From Bryobacteraceae bacterium (GTDB lineage: Bacteria; Acidobacteriota; Terriglobia; Bryobacterales; Bryobacteraceae): 9,919 bases of DNA. The notes beneath the pieces were generated by a model. That model worked only from the letters and a program-made list of their open reading frames with translations, made no database searches and was not told where the DNA came from. Positions 1 through 7,244 of the stretch are shown one piece after another. Within the stretch, counting starts at the first letter, position 1; every line of letters starts with the position of its first letter. Location: assembly GCA_025350445.1 (NCBI GenBank), contig JANXXV010000347.1:1-9919 (forward strand). The letters are read 5' to 3'. A program made the position numbers and the translations under genes.

Positions 1-2349
1 CAGAAAGAAGAGCTTCTGCAACGGGACGTTCGTCACCACGCGCTGTTCGCAGGTTACGGCAGCGGCGGGCAGGTCGAACAGCGACACGGTTTCATCCTGC
101 TGGAACCGGCTGGTCTTCGCGTAAAGTGTCCGGCGATGAAACTCAGCCGAGAGCACTTTCGATTCCCCGCCCACGGCAGGGTCGAGTTCTCCGGAAACCG
201 CGAGCATGGCATCCAGTAGCGATTCGGCCTCCAGGCGTCGGCGGTTCTGCCGCCAGAGATAACGGTTGTCGGGGTCTATCTTTTCGTTCGCCGGATTGGA
301 GACGGGGGACCGCTGGTAGGTATCGGACAACACAATTTCGCGGATAATGTCCTTGACCGAAAAGTTGCGTTCCACCAACCGGGCCGCGAGGAATTCGAGC
401 AATTCCGGAATGGCCGGGCGATCGCCTACGCGGCCAAAATTGGATGGTGTGCGCACCAGGCCCTGACCGAAGAGCACCAGCCAAATGCGGTTGACTGCCA
501 CTCGCGCGGCTAACGGATGATGGGCGACGGTTTCCGCGAGTTGAGCCCGCCCGCTGCCTTGATTGAACGGGATCGCTTTGCCTCCGGACAGTACCACCGG
601 GAATTGACGCGGCACCACTTCCCCCAGCGCTTCCGGGTTGCCGCGAAGATTCAGATTCAAATCCTGAGGTTCAAACTCGGCGGCGCCTTGCAGGTATGGA
701 TATTGCGGCGGCAGTGCTTTTTTCAGCTCGTCGAATCGCTTCTTCAGCCGAATGTATTCAGGACGCGCCTCCGCATCAAGAAGCTCCGCCGTCAGCTCGG
801 CGTCGAATTTCAGCGGCGCGGTTTTTTCCCCGAACGTGCGATTGTAGGCGACGAACCGGTCGCGCTCCAGCGATTTCGAAGGGATGTACGCGCCGGGATT
901 GAAGTCTTCCTCAGACCGGTAACCACCGGGTAGCACGATGCTGCGGAGAACCTTCGGCTGCGTCTTCTTGGCGGCCTCCACTGACTTGCGATTCTCCTCG
1001 TCCAGAGATTTCTTCTCGGCCAGAATTTCCAGCAGCAGCCGCTGGAAGGCTTCTGCCTCTTCCGCCGTTTTCCGGCCTTGGAACCAGCGATTCAAGAACG
1101 GGTGGAACTCTTCCGGCTTAGCCAGGTAGGTCTTCCAACGCTCCAGCACTTTACCGTTGAGATTCGCGGCGGGGTTGACGGTGCTCGTCATATACACTGC
1201 GATCTGCGTGGCGAAGCGTTCGGCCTGCCGCGCAGATTGCTCGTCGAGAAATTTGTTCAATGCCTTTTCAGCGGCATCCAGTTCTTCTTTTCGCGCTTTC
1301 CACGCCGTCACCTCCGCCTCGCTTACCAGCGGATACTCTTTGTATGCCGTACTGGCGAAGACCCCGGCCAGCGCATAGTAATCCTTCGCGGTGAAGGGAT
1401 CGTATTTATGATCGTGGCAGCGGGCACAGGCTACGGTGACTCCAAGCATGCCGCGGGTCACCATATCCACGCGGTCGTGACGTTCGTCGGCGCGCGATTG
1501 CGGCGGTTGCGCAATCCCGTAGTACCACGGGCCAAGGCCCAGCAGTCCGGTGGCGGGCAGCAGCGTTGTGTCGTTCATCAGGTCGCCGGCCAGCTGCGCC
1601 TTTAGGAAGCGATCATACGGCAGATCCTGATTGAAGGCTTGCACCACCCAGTCCCGGTATCGCCAGGCGTTGGCGTAGGGCTGCACGGCGGTGCCGCTGA
1701 AATCGTCCTCGCCATAGCGGGCAACATCCAGCCAGTGGCGTCCCCATTTCTCACCGAAGTGTGGAGACGCCAGGAGCTTTGAGGCAAGACGGGCCAGCCA
1801 ATCGGGCGAGCCGTCCTCAAAGGCTTCTGTAAATTCTCTTTCGGTCGGAGGCAGGCCTGTCAGGTCGAAGTAGATTCGCCGGACCAGGGTGCGCTTGTCG
1901 GTGCGCGTGTTGGCGGGAAGCGATTTGGCGAGTAGTGCCTTGGAGACCAAACCATCGATCGTCTCGTTGGATTGAATGGAGCGCAGCGGCTGGAAAGACC
2001 AATGCATAGCGTTCTCGTTCCATGGGGCGCCCTCTTTGATCCAGGCTTCCAGAGTCTGCAATTCCCCGGCGTCCAGTTTGGCTCCAGGCGGCATCGGCTT
2101 TACACCAGGCTGCGTGCGCGCCACCGCTTGAAAAATGCGGCTTGCCGCGGCATCGCCCGGGACAAGGGCAACGCCTGACTTACCACCTTTGAGAATCCCC
2201 TGGCGGGAATCGAGGCGCAGTCCACCCATGGCTGTTTGCGCGTGACACGCCCAGCACCGGGAAGCGAGTACTTTGCGTGCCGCGTCTTCCGTGGAAGCGC
2301 GCGTTGATAGTGCCGTGAAGAAGACTAAGAGAGATGTCTGCCAGCGCAA
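1..2349 (-). CDS. PSCyt1-DUF1549-DUF1553 (PSD1) family protein, C-terminus off the left edge
   Basis: The frame is open for 783 codons from a TTG at 2349 to the window edge, so the protein is 3'-partial. The TTG is chosen because AAGGAG at 2357-2362 lies 7 nt upstream and the codons after it give a signal-peptide-like stretch (residues 1-20, with LLVFFTALS). A planctomycete-type cytochrome c segment follows, with heme motif CWACH at residues 32-36. DUF1549 spans roughly residues 130-345 and ends with the hallmark CARCHDHKYDP (second CxxCH, C308-H312). A charged Lys/Glu-rich, probably helical middle (about 340-520) precedes DUF1553 from about residue 590, with VNRIW around 620 and TNVPLQKLFFL at the edge. 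Family proteins run about 750-1100 residues, so perhaps 100 are missing. The exact function is unknown; an exported redox or heme protein is likely. It starts 4 bp after the upstream cytochrome stop, so it is almost certainly cotranscribed with it. In many genomes the partner is a DUF1501 protein, which could lie beyond the edge. Confidence 0.93.
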   Translation of the reverse strand, partial: MRWQTSLLVFFTALSTRASTEDAARKVLASRCWACHAQTAMGGLRLDSRQGILKGGKSGVALVPGDAAASRIFQAVARTQPGVKPMPPGAKLDAGELQTLEAWIKEGAPWNENAMHWSFQPLRSIQSNETIDGLVSKALLAKSLPANTRTDKRTLVRRIYFDLTGLPPTEREFTEAFEDGSPDWLARLASKLLASPHFGEKWGRHWLDVARYGEDDFSGTAVQPYANAWRYRDWVVQAFNQDLPYDRFLKAQLAGDLMNDTTLLPATGLLGLGPWYYGIAQPPQSRADERHDRVDMVTRGMLGVTVACARCHDHKYDPFTAKDYYALAGVFASTAYKEYPLVSEAEVTAWKARKEELDAAEKALNKFLDEQSARQAERFATQIAVYMTSTVNPAANLNGKVLERWKTYLAKPEEFHPFLNRWFQGRKTAEEAEAFQRLLLEILAEKKSLDEENRKSVEAAKKTQPKVLRSIVLPGGYRSEEDFNPGAYIPSKSLERDRFVAYNRTFGEKTAPLKFDAELTAELLDAEARPEYIRLKKRFDELKKALPPQYPYLQGAAEFEPQDLNLNLRGNPEALGEVVPRQFPVVLSGGKAIPFNQGSGRAQLAETVAHHPLAARVAVNRIWLVLFGQGLVRTPSNFGRVGDRPAIPELLEFLAARLVERNFSVKDIIREIVLSDTYQRSPVSNPANEKIDPDNRYLWRQNRRRLEAESLLDAMLAVSGELDPAVGGESKVLSAEFHRRTLYAKTSRFQQDETVSLFDLPAAAVTCEQRVVTNVPLQKLFFL

Positions 2350-2353
2350 AAAG

Positions 2354-2875
2354 CTACTCCTTCGGTTTTACATCAGGTCTGGCGTCAGGCACGAAGCCAT
2401 CGCGATTCGGCATCTTCACTTGCAGGATCGACTTCTCGTTTAGCTCCAGCGTCTCCGTGATTACGCCGCTCTTGAACAGCAGGAATGCCGACACCGCATA
2501 GACGTCGTCTATTGGCAGCGTGCGCGGGTTATCGTACGGCATGGCGCGGCGGACGTAATCGATGAGCGTGGTCGCATAAGGCCAGTAGCTTCCCACCGTT
2601 TTTAAGGGCTTATCCGCTTTCAGACTGCCCACTCCGCCCACCAGCGCAGGGTATTGGCCTGTCCGCCCTTCGGCGTTGTCATTGTGGCAAACGGCACACT
2701 TATCTTTATAAACGGTCTTGCCGCGGGCCGCGTCTCCCTTGCCTACAGGTAGCCCGGCACCCGAAGGAAGCACCGTCAGATCCTTGGCTTTGATCTCGGC
2801 ATCGGTTGCCGGCCGGCCCAGGTTTTGTGCCTGCGCGAATGCACAGAACAGGAATACCGTGGCCACTCTATACAT
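2354..2875 (-). CDS. Monoheme SoxD-like cytochrome c, electron acceptor of the SoxC-like dehydrogenase
   Basis: This is a 173-residue exported cytochrome c. An N-terminal signal peptide ends at AQA (about residue 16). The single heme site is CAVCH (residues 60-64), and M112 in AMPYDNP is the likely axial methionine. The stretches GSYWPYATTLIDYVRRAMPYD and KMPNRDGFVPD are typical of the C-terminal part of SoxD and related sulfite dehydrogenase cytochromes. Classical SoxD is a diheme protein of about twice this length, so this is a one-heme form closer in size to SorB. Its likely role is to take electrons from the molybdenum subunit in the periplasm and pass them to other c-type cytochromes or an oxidase. 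The ATG overlaps the soxC-like stop by 8 bp, and GGGAG sits 8 nt upstream inside soxC, which suggests translational coupling. The heme, signal peptide and start are directly visible; the pairing with SoxC is inferred from overlap and family similarity. Confidence 0.9.
   Translation of the reverse strand: MYRVATVFLFCAFAQAQNLGRPATDAEIKAKDLTVLPSGAGLPVGKGDAARGKTVYKDKCAVCHNDNAEGRTGQYPALVGGVGSLKADKPLKTVGSYWPYATTLIDYVRRAMPYDNPRTLPIDDVYAVSAFLLFKSGVITETLELNEKSILQVKMPNRDGFVPDARPDVKPKE
2357..2362 (-). promoter_or_regulatory. Ribosome binding site that supports the TTG start of the PSD1-family gene
   Basis: The minus strand reads AAGGAG, formed by the last two sense codons of the cytochrome gene. It lies 7 nt before TTG 2349. 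No ATG or GTG in that frame is as well placed, so this site decides the start. Confidence 0.7.
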
Positions 2876-4058
2876 GGGTCACGCTCCCGCCTTCCTTCAC
2901 GTGCCAGGTCTTGATTGCGTTGCAGTGGTAGGTGCTCTTATAACCCCGCACACCGTTCAAGGCTTCCAGCGTAGGCTGCGTGTATCCGGTTTCATCAGTA
3001 CAGCGCGACTGCAACGCTGCTGTCTTGCCCGTCCATTGCCAGGGTAGCCGGAATCGCGTGACCGCTTTTGAAAGAACCGGATCCTGTAGTTCGGCGTCGG
3101 TCCAGGTCTGGCCGTTATCGGCGGAGATCTCCACCCGCTTGATCTTTCCTTTGCCAGACCACGCAAAGCCGGTAACCTCATACGGGCCGGGACCGTAGGC
3201 AAGCTTCTGTCCCCCGGCGGGGCGCGTGATAATCGATTTGGCTTCCATCACAAAGGTGAACATTTGCGCCTTGCCGTCCGGCATCAGGTCAGTGTAATGC
3301 GCCGTCTCATCCCGGGTCATTGCCGGTTGATCCACGACGTGCAGGCGATGCACCCATTTCACATTGATGTTGCCTTCCCAACCCGGAACCACCAGGCGCA
3401 CGGGATAACCTTGCTCCGGGCGGATGGGTTCGCCATTTTGCCCGTACGCCACCAGAATGTCGTCGAGTGCTTTTTCGATTGGGATGCTGCGCGCCATCAG
3501 GCAGGCATCTGCTCCTTCCGCCACCACCCACTTCGCTTCCGGCTTGAGACGCGCCGCCTTCAAAAGAGTAGACAGCGGAACGCCGGTCCATTCGCTACAG
3601 CTCAACAGACCCGCGGATTTTTGCGGATCAGGCTGAGGGCTGCCGGCCATTTCGCCGCCGCCGTTACCCGAACATTCGATGAAGTAGATGCGGGACACGG
3701 ACGGAAAACGGCGCAGATCATCCATGGTGAAGACCATCGGCTGTTCTACCAGGCCATGCAGCAGGATCTCATGCTTGGCGCGATCGATGTTTGGCACGCC
3801 CGCGTGATGCCGCTCGAAGTGCAGTGAGGACGGGGTGATGATGCCGTCCAGATCCTGCAGCGGAGTGCGCGTGGCACCGGTACCGGGCGTGATGGATTCT
3901 CTGACGTCGCGCGCCGCCTTTTCGAGCGGCGATCGCTCACCGTAGGCGCGCACGCCGGCGCCGATTTCGCTCGGTATGGTTTTCTTGCAGGCGCTGAATC
4001 CGGCGAGGCCCGCGCCCAGGGCCAGGAATCGGCGGCGGTTCTGTTTAGGTGCTTTCAT
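2868..4058 (-). CDS. soxC: SoxC-like molybdopterin sulfite/sulfane dehydrogenase, Tat-exported
   Basis: This is a 396-residue member of the sulfite oxidase family. The N-terminus has a twin-arginine signal, NRRRFLALGAG (residues 7-17); C24 follows it and could be a weak lipobox (FSAC). The molybdopterin domain fills about residues 70-245. C129 in FIECSGNGGGE is the expected cysteine ligand of Mo. LLSCSEWTGVPL, EGADACLMARSIP, RPEQGYPVRLVVPGWEGN and the MTRDETAHYTDLMPDGKAQ region are SoxC hallmarks rather than general SorA ones. The C-terminal half (from about 265, VMEAKSIITRP, to the end) is the Mo-co dimerisation domain, ending LEALNGVRGYKSTYHCNAI. The family oxidises sulfite, or sulfane sulfur on SoxYZ, in the periplasm. 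No soxYZ, soxXA or soxB is in the window, so the substrate is unresolved. ATG 4058 places the Tat motif normally; a TTG at 4082 with AGGG upstream would add 8 residues. Neither start has a strong ribosome site. Confidence 0.92.
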   Translation of the reverse strand: MKAPKQNRRRFLALGAGLAGFSACKKTIPSEIGAGVRAYGERSPLEKAARDVRESITPGTGATRTPLQDLDGIITPSSLHFERHHAGVPNIDRAKHEILLHGLVEQPMVFTMDDLRRFPSVSRIYFIECSGNGGGEMAGSPQPDPQKSAGLLSCSEWTGVPLSTLLKAARLKPEAKWVVAEGADACLMARSIPIEKALDDILVAYGQNGEPIRPEQGYPVRLVVPGWEGNINVKWVHRLHVVDQPAMTRDETAHYTDLMPDGKAQMFTFVMEAKSIITRPAGGQKLAYGPGPYEVTGFAWSGKGKIKRVEISADNGQTWTDAELQDPVLSKAVTRFRLPWQWTGKTAALQSRCTDETGYTQPTLEALNGVRGYKSTYHCNAIKTWHVKEGGSVTHV

Positions 4059-4082
4059 CGAATTGCAAGCATCGTAGCACAA

Positions 4083-4178
4083 CGGGCATCCCTATCCGAT
4101 TCTTAATATGACGGCTTAGGGGTCTGTGGGGTGCTGGCCGGCAACTTCGGGGGCCGGATGTAGCCGGCGCAATAACTC
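4083..4178. other. Intergenic spacer between the phosphorylase and soxC-like genes
   Basis: The region is short and lies between two same-strand genes. It holds a long inverted repeat, annotated separately, and no T-run that would mark a factor-independent terminator on the minus strand. I see no convincing sigma-70 promoter, so read-through from the phosphorylase into the soxC cluster is possible but not shown. Confidence 0.5.
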
Positions 4179-4186
4179 CTAAGCCG
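4112..4186. repeat. Imperfect palindrome spanning the phosphorylase stop codon and spacer
   Basis: CGGCTTAGG at 4112-4120 is the exact reverse complement of 4178-4186. The match extends inward to 11 of 12 bases (4112-4123 with 4175-4186). Inside it, two GCCGGC copies (4137-4142 and 4163-4168) can pair with each other, giving a second stem. The distal arm contains the TAG stop of the phosphorylase gene. A role in mRNA end formation or stability between the two transcription units is possible. No U-tract follows it in the direction of transcription. Confidence 0.5.
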
Positions 4187-6845
4187 AAGCTTTCATATCG
4201 CTGGACGTTCCACCAGCCGCCGGAACGTAACATTTCGACGTGTAGTCCATCACCATCCGATCCGCGCTGAATCGCCAACCCAGCGTCCGGATAGTTCGCT
4301 TCATGCGCTTAATCCAGCCTCGCGGCAGTCCATCACGGTCACGCTGATAATAGAGCGGAATTACTTCGTCGCGAAGCGTCTGGTACAAGTCGTCGCCGTC
4401 ACGGGTATCGTGAATGTCCATGTTGGAATGGGTTCGTCCCGTGCCGATCGAAAATCCGTTCAGCCCATCGTAGGCCTCGGCCCACCAGCCGTCCAGCACC
4501 GATAGATTCAAGCCGCCGTTCAAGACCACCTTCTGGCCGCTGGTTCCAGACGCCTCCAGCGGCCGTCTCGGATTATTCAGCCAGACGTCCACGCCCTGCA
4601 CGAAATGGCGTCCGACGTTGATATCGTAGTCCTCCACGAACACGAACTTGTCTGAGAATTGCCGGTCCCGCATCAATTGTGCGATTTGTTGCAGCACCCG
4701 CTTGCCAGGCTCATCGCGAGGGTGCGCCTTGCCAGCGAAGACAAACTGCACCGGGCGCTTCGGATCGTTCACCATCGTCACCAGCCTTTCAATGTCGGCC
4801 AGAATCAAATTGGCTCTCTTGTAGGTGGCGAAGCGGCGGGCAAATCCGATGGTCAAAGCGTCCGGACTGAGCACGCGCCCAAGACGCTGCACCATCTCTC
4901 CGTTCTCTCCGCGGCGTTCGGACTGCTCGATTGCCCGCCGGCGCACGAATTCAATGAGCCGCGATTTCAAGCTGAGATGCGTTTCCCAGAGTGCTCCATC
5001 GTCCACGTCTTCAATCCCTTCCCAGATGCTGGTATGGCCGCTGTGCTCGTGCCAGCCGGCGCCCAGGTGCCGGTCGTAGAGCCGAAACATTTGCGGCGCC
5101 AGCCAGGATGGAACGTGTACGCCATTGGTGATGTGGCCGATGGGAACGGCTTCTTCCGATTTGCCGGGAAACAGCCCCGTCCACATCGCACGCGATACCT
5201 CGCCGTGCAGGGCCGAAACGGCGTTGGCACGGCGCGAGAGCTTCAAACCCAGAACGGTCATACAGAATTGCTCGTGATGGTTTCCAGGAGATTCGCGGCC
5301 CAGGTCCATCAGCCTGTCGCGGGACAGTCCAAGCTGGTCCCGCAGGGGCCCAAGATGTTCTTCAATCGTATCGCCATCGAACCGGTCGTGGCGTGCGGGA
5401 ACCGGGGTGTGGGTCGTAAAAACCACCTCGCGGGAAACGCGCGGCACTGCCTGATCGAAGCTGACTCCTTCTTCCTCCATGCGGCTGCGAATTGCCTCCA
5501 GGACGGCAAATCCGCTGTGTCCTTCATTCATGTGAAGCACGCCCGGGGTGATCCCCATGGCGCGCAGGGCTCGAAAGCCGCCCACGCCAAGCAGCAGCTC
5601 CTGGCGGATGCGGATTCTTGCGTCTCCGCCATACAGGCGCGACGTCAACTCGCGATCCTCGGGAGCATTGCCTTCCACGTTCGAGTCGAGTAGAAACAGA
5701 TCGCAACGGCCCACCTTCACTCGCCAAACCTTGGCGCGGATGGACCCGCCGCGGGTATGAATCTGTACTGTGACTGGTTTGCCGTCCGACCCGATGGCCG
5801 ATTCCATCGGCAACTGATTTACGTCCGTACGGAGGTATTCCTCATGCTGCCATCCGCCTTGATCCAGCCGTTGCAGGAAGTACCCTTGCCCGTAGAACAA
5901 CCCGACGCCGATGAGTGGAATATCCAGATCGGACGCACTTTTGATATGATCGCCCGCCAAAACACCCAGACCGCCGGAATAGACCGGAATGGATTCGTGC
6001 AACCCAAACTCCGCCGAGAAATAGGCGACAGGGCGCGGCCGCAGAACCCCAGCGTTCACGGCTCCCCATGTGTTGTCTGCCTGCAGGTATTCCTGCTGCC
6101 GCCGGTAAGCATAGTTGATGCGGCTGTGCAACACCAGCTCGGTGGCGCGCCGTTCCATTTCCGGCAGGGAAATCTCGGAAAGCAGGGAAATGGGATTGTT
6201 ATTCAATTGCCGGAAACGCACCGGGCCCAGGTCGCGAAACAGACTGATACTGTCGTTGTCCCAACTCCACCAGAGGTTCCGGGCAAGCGCCCAGAGCCGC
6301 TCCTGAGCGGGCGCGATGAACCGATCGAGAGTGCGCGCTTCGCTGACGACCGGCGCCACTTGGGCTGCCGCCTCCGTGAGCATCCGGACTTCGTCTTCCC
6401 GGAACAGGCGCGCGTCCACGGTCTGCACCACAAGCACGCCCTGCAAGACCCCGCGATCGATGAGAGGCACTCCGAGGAAGGATTGATAAGTGTCCTCGCC
6501 AGCCTCGCCGAAATACTTGAAGCGCGGGTGATTTTTCACCTGCTCCACGTTGATGGGACGGACCTGTTCCGCCACCAGACCCGCAAGTCCTTCGGTCAGC
6601 GCCAGGCGGAGTGTGCCGATGCATTGACTGCGCAGCCCGAGCGAGGCGGCCAGGACGAGGTTCGCCCGATCGGGTTCCATCAGGTATGCCGAGCATACGT
6701 CGGTCCGGAAACGCCGTGCGATCAGCGCGGCCACGTTCATCAGGGTTTCAGCCGGTTTGCCACCCTCTGCCGCGAGGTTGCCGATTTCCTCGAGTGTTAA
6801 GACGTAACTCTCGTCCATCCGACCCAGGCCCGCGTTTGCGCTCAT
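4179..6845 (-). CDS. glgP: Alpha-glucan (glycogen) phosphorylase, GT35, with N-terminal GAF domain
   Basis: The 888-residue enzyme should cleave glycogen or maltodextrin with phosphate to release glucose-1-phosphate in the cytoplasm. The N-terminus (about residues 27-167) is a GAF domain whose wording (LALTEGLAGLVAE, RPINVEQVKNHPRFKYF, SFLGVPLIDRGVLQGVLVVQ) closely matches the GAF domain of PtsP (EI-Ntr). A DUF3417 segment follows (about 178-290, with ARNLWWSWDNDS), which marks the bacterial/archaeal alpha-glucan phosphorylase branch (TIGR02094 type). The GT35 catalytic part then begins near VAYFSAEFGLHESIPVYSGGLG. The cofactor site reads EASGTSGQK, with K772 as the predicted lysine binding pyridoxal phosphate, followed by NGGLNLSVLDGWWAEAYDG. 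ATG 6845 is chosen because GAGGAG at 6854-6859 lies 8 nt upstream; a GTG at 6854 overlaps that site. Such enzymes without GAF are about 700-860 residues. The GAF domain may act as an allosteric sensor, which is inference. Confidence 0.95.
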   Translation of the reverse strand: MSANAGLGRMDESYVLTLEEIGNLAAEGGKPAETLMNVAALIARRFRTDVCSAYLMEPDRANLVLAASLGLRSQCIGTLRLALTEGLAGLVAEQVRPINVEQVKNHPRFKYFGEAGEDTYQSFLGVPLIDRGVLQGVLVVQTVDARLFREDEVRMLTEAAAQVAPVVSEARTLDRFIAPAQERLWALARNLWWSWDNDSISLFRDLGPVRFRQLNNNPISLLSEISLPEMERRATELVLHSRINYAYRRQQEYLQADNTWGAVNAGVLRPRPVAYFSAEFGLHESIPVYSGGLGVLAGDHIKSASDLDIPLIGVGLFYGQGYFLQRLDQGGWQHEEYLRTDVNQLPMESAIGSDGKPVTVQIHTRGGSIRAKVWRVKVGRCDLFLLDSNVEGNAPEDRELTSRLYGGDARIRIRQELLLGVGGFRALRAMGITPGVLHMNEGHSGFAVLEAIRSRMEEEGVSFDQAVPRVSREVVFTTHTPVPARHDRFDGDTIEEHLGPLRDQLGLSRDRLMDLGRESPGNHHEQFCMTVLGLKLSRRANAVSALHGEVSRAMWTGLFPGKSEEAVPIGHITNGVHVPSWLAPQMFRLYDRHLGAGWHEHSGHTSIWEGIEDVDDGALWETHLSLKSRLIEFVRRRAIEQSERRGENGEMVQRLGRVLSPDALTIGFARRFATYKRANLILADIERLVTMVNDPKRPVQFVFAGKAHPRDEPGKRVLQQIAQLMRDRQFSDKFVFVEDYDINVGRHFVQGVDVWLNNPRRPLEASGTSGQKVVLNGGLNLSVLDGWWAEAYDGLNGFSIGTGRTHSNMDIHDTRDGDDLYQTLRDEVIPLYYQRDRDGLPRGWIKRMKRTIRTLGWRFSADRMVMDYTSKCYVPAAGGTSSDMKASA

Positions 6846-6853
6846 GCTCAACA

Positions 6854-6859
6854 CTCCTC
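6854..6859 (-). promoter_or_regulatory. Ribosome binding site of the phosphorylase gene
   Basis: On the minus strand this reads GAGGAG, 8 nt before ATG 6845. It decides between ATG 6845 and the in-frame GTG at 6854, which overlaps the site itself. Confidence 0.7.
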
Positions 6860-7148
6860 ATCGATTGAGATCTGCTTCTGACCTAACGTCGGGGTTAGAG
6901 TGCAACAAAGTGAAATACGGGCGTAGCCGGTGAAAGAACGCCGGAATCCCAGGCGCTGAATTAAGGAAGCGATTACTTCCGTAGTGTAAGCCGATCGACG
7001 GCAGTTCGCAATTGATTCCTTCTATGGGATCAATCAAAAAGATTAGCTAAAGAATTGTGCTATGGAACGGCCACCGTTGCCGTGCCCTGGGAAGCGACAC
7101 CGCCAATCGTGACCGGAACCGGGACGTTTCCCGGCCGAATCCCAGCCG
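6860..7148. other. Region between the divergent phosphorylase and DUF4159 genes, no gene seen
   Basis: This stretch must hold the promoter of the minus-strand phosphorylase and perhaps that of the plus-strand gene. I find no convincing -35/-10 pair on either strand. There are short hairpins at 6965-6980 (GGAAG/CTTCC) and 7011-7034, and a CTAAC/GTTAG pair at 6883-6898. Reading frames here are short and show no recognisable protein. Confidence 0.5.
7011..7034. repeat. Short hairpin in the divergent intergenic region
   Basis: ATTGATTCC (7011-7019) pairs with GGGATCAAT (7026-7034) around a 6-nt loop, with one G-T pair. It could be an operator or a transcript hairpin. A-rich rather than T-rich sequence follows on the plus strand, so it does not look like a plus-strand terminator. 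Confidence 0.35.
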
Positions 7149-7232
7149 GAAATCGGTGTGGAGACTCAGTTGGGTTCGGGCAGCACGTTCACGCTCCGGC
7201 TGCCGCGAGCGGCGCCGATGCTGTCAGAATAG
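7149..7232 (+). pseudogene. Remnant of the 3' end of a sensor histidine kinase gene
   Basis: The frame from 7149 to the TAG at 7230-7232 translates to EIGVETQLGSGSTFTLRLP followed by RAAPMLSE. This matches the last strand of histidine kinase ATPase domains (the pattern VES..G.GSTF.. LP at the extreme C-terminus). Upstream in this frame only about a dozen unrelated codons exist before a TGA at 7110. No N, G1 (DxGxG) or G2 box can be found in any plus-strand frame. The piece is therefore best read as a deletion or recombination scar. It ends 12 bp before the DUF4159 start, so that gene may once have followed a kinase in an operon. The match is short (about 20 residues), so chance cannot be fully excluded. 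Confidence 0.5.
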
Positions 7233-7244
7233 AACCGGGACGCC

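Noticed and set aside
143..484. A 113-codon minus-strand frame and several plus-strand frames within 1-2340
   Set aside because: They overlap the long, motif-rich PSD1-family frame and show no protein-family wording; they are shadows of GC-rich coding DNA.
4659..5693. A 344-codon plus-strand frame opposite the phosphorylase
   Set aside because: It is antisense to the conserved GT35 core, has no recognisable motif and lacks a start signal. The 347-codon plus-strand frame at 5757-6800 is rejected for the same reason.
6883..6898. CTAAC/GTTAG inverted repeat upstream of the phosphorylase as an operator
   Set aside because: Only 5 bp per arm; this occurs easily by chance and no promoter elements are aligned with it.
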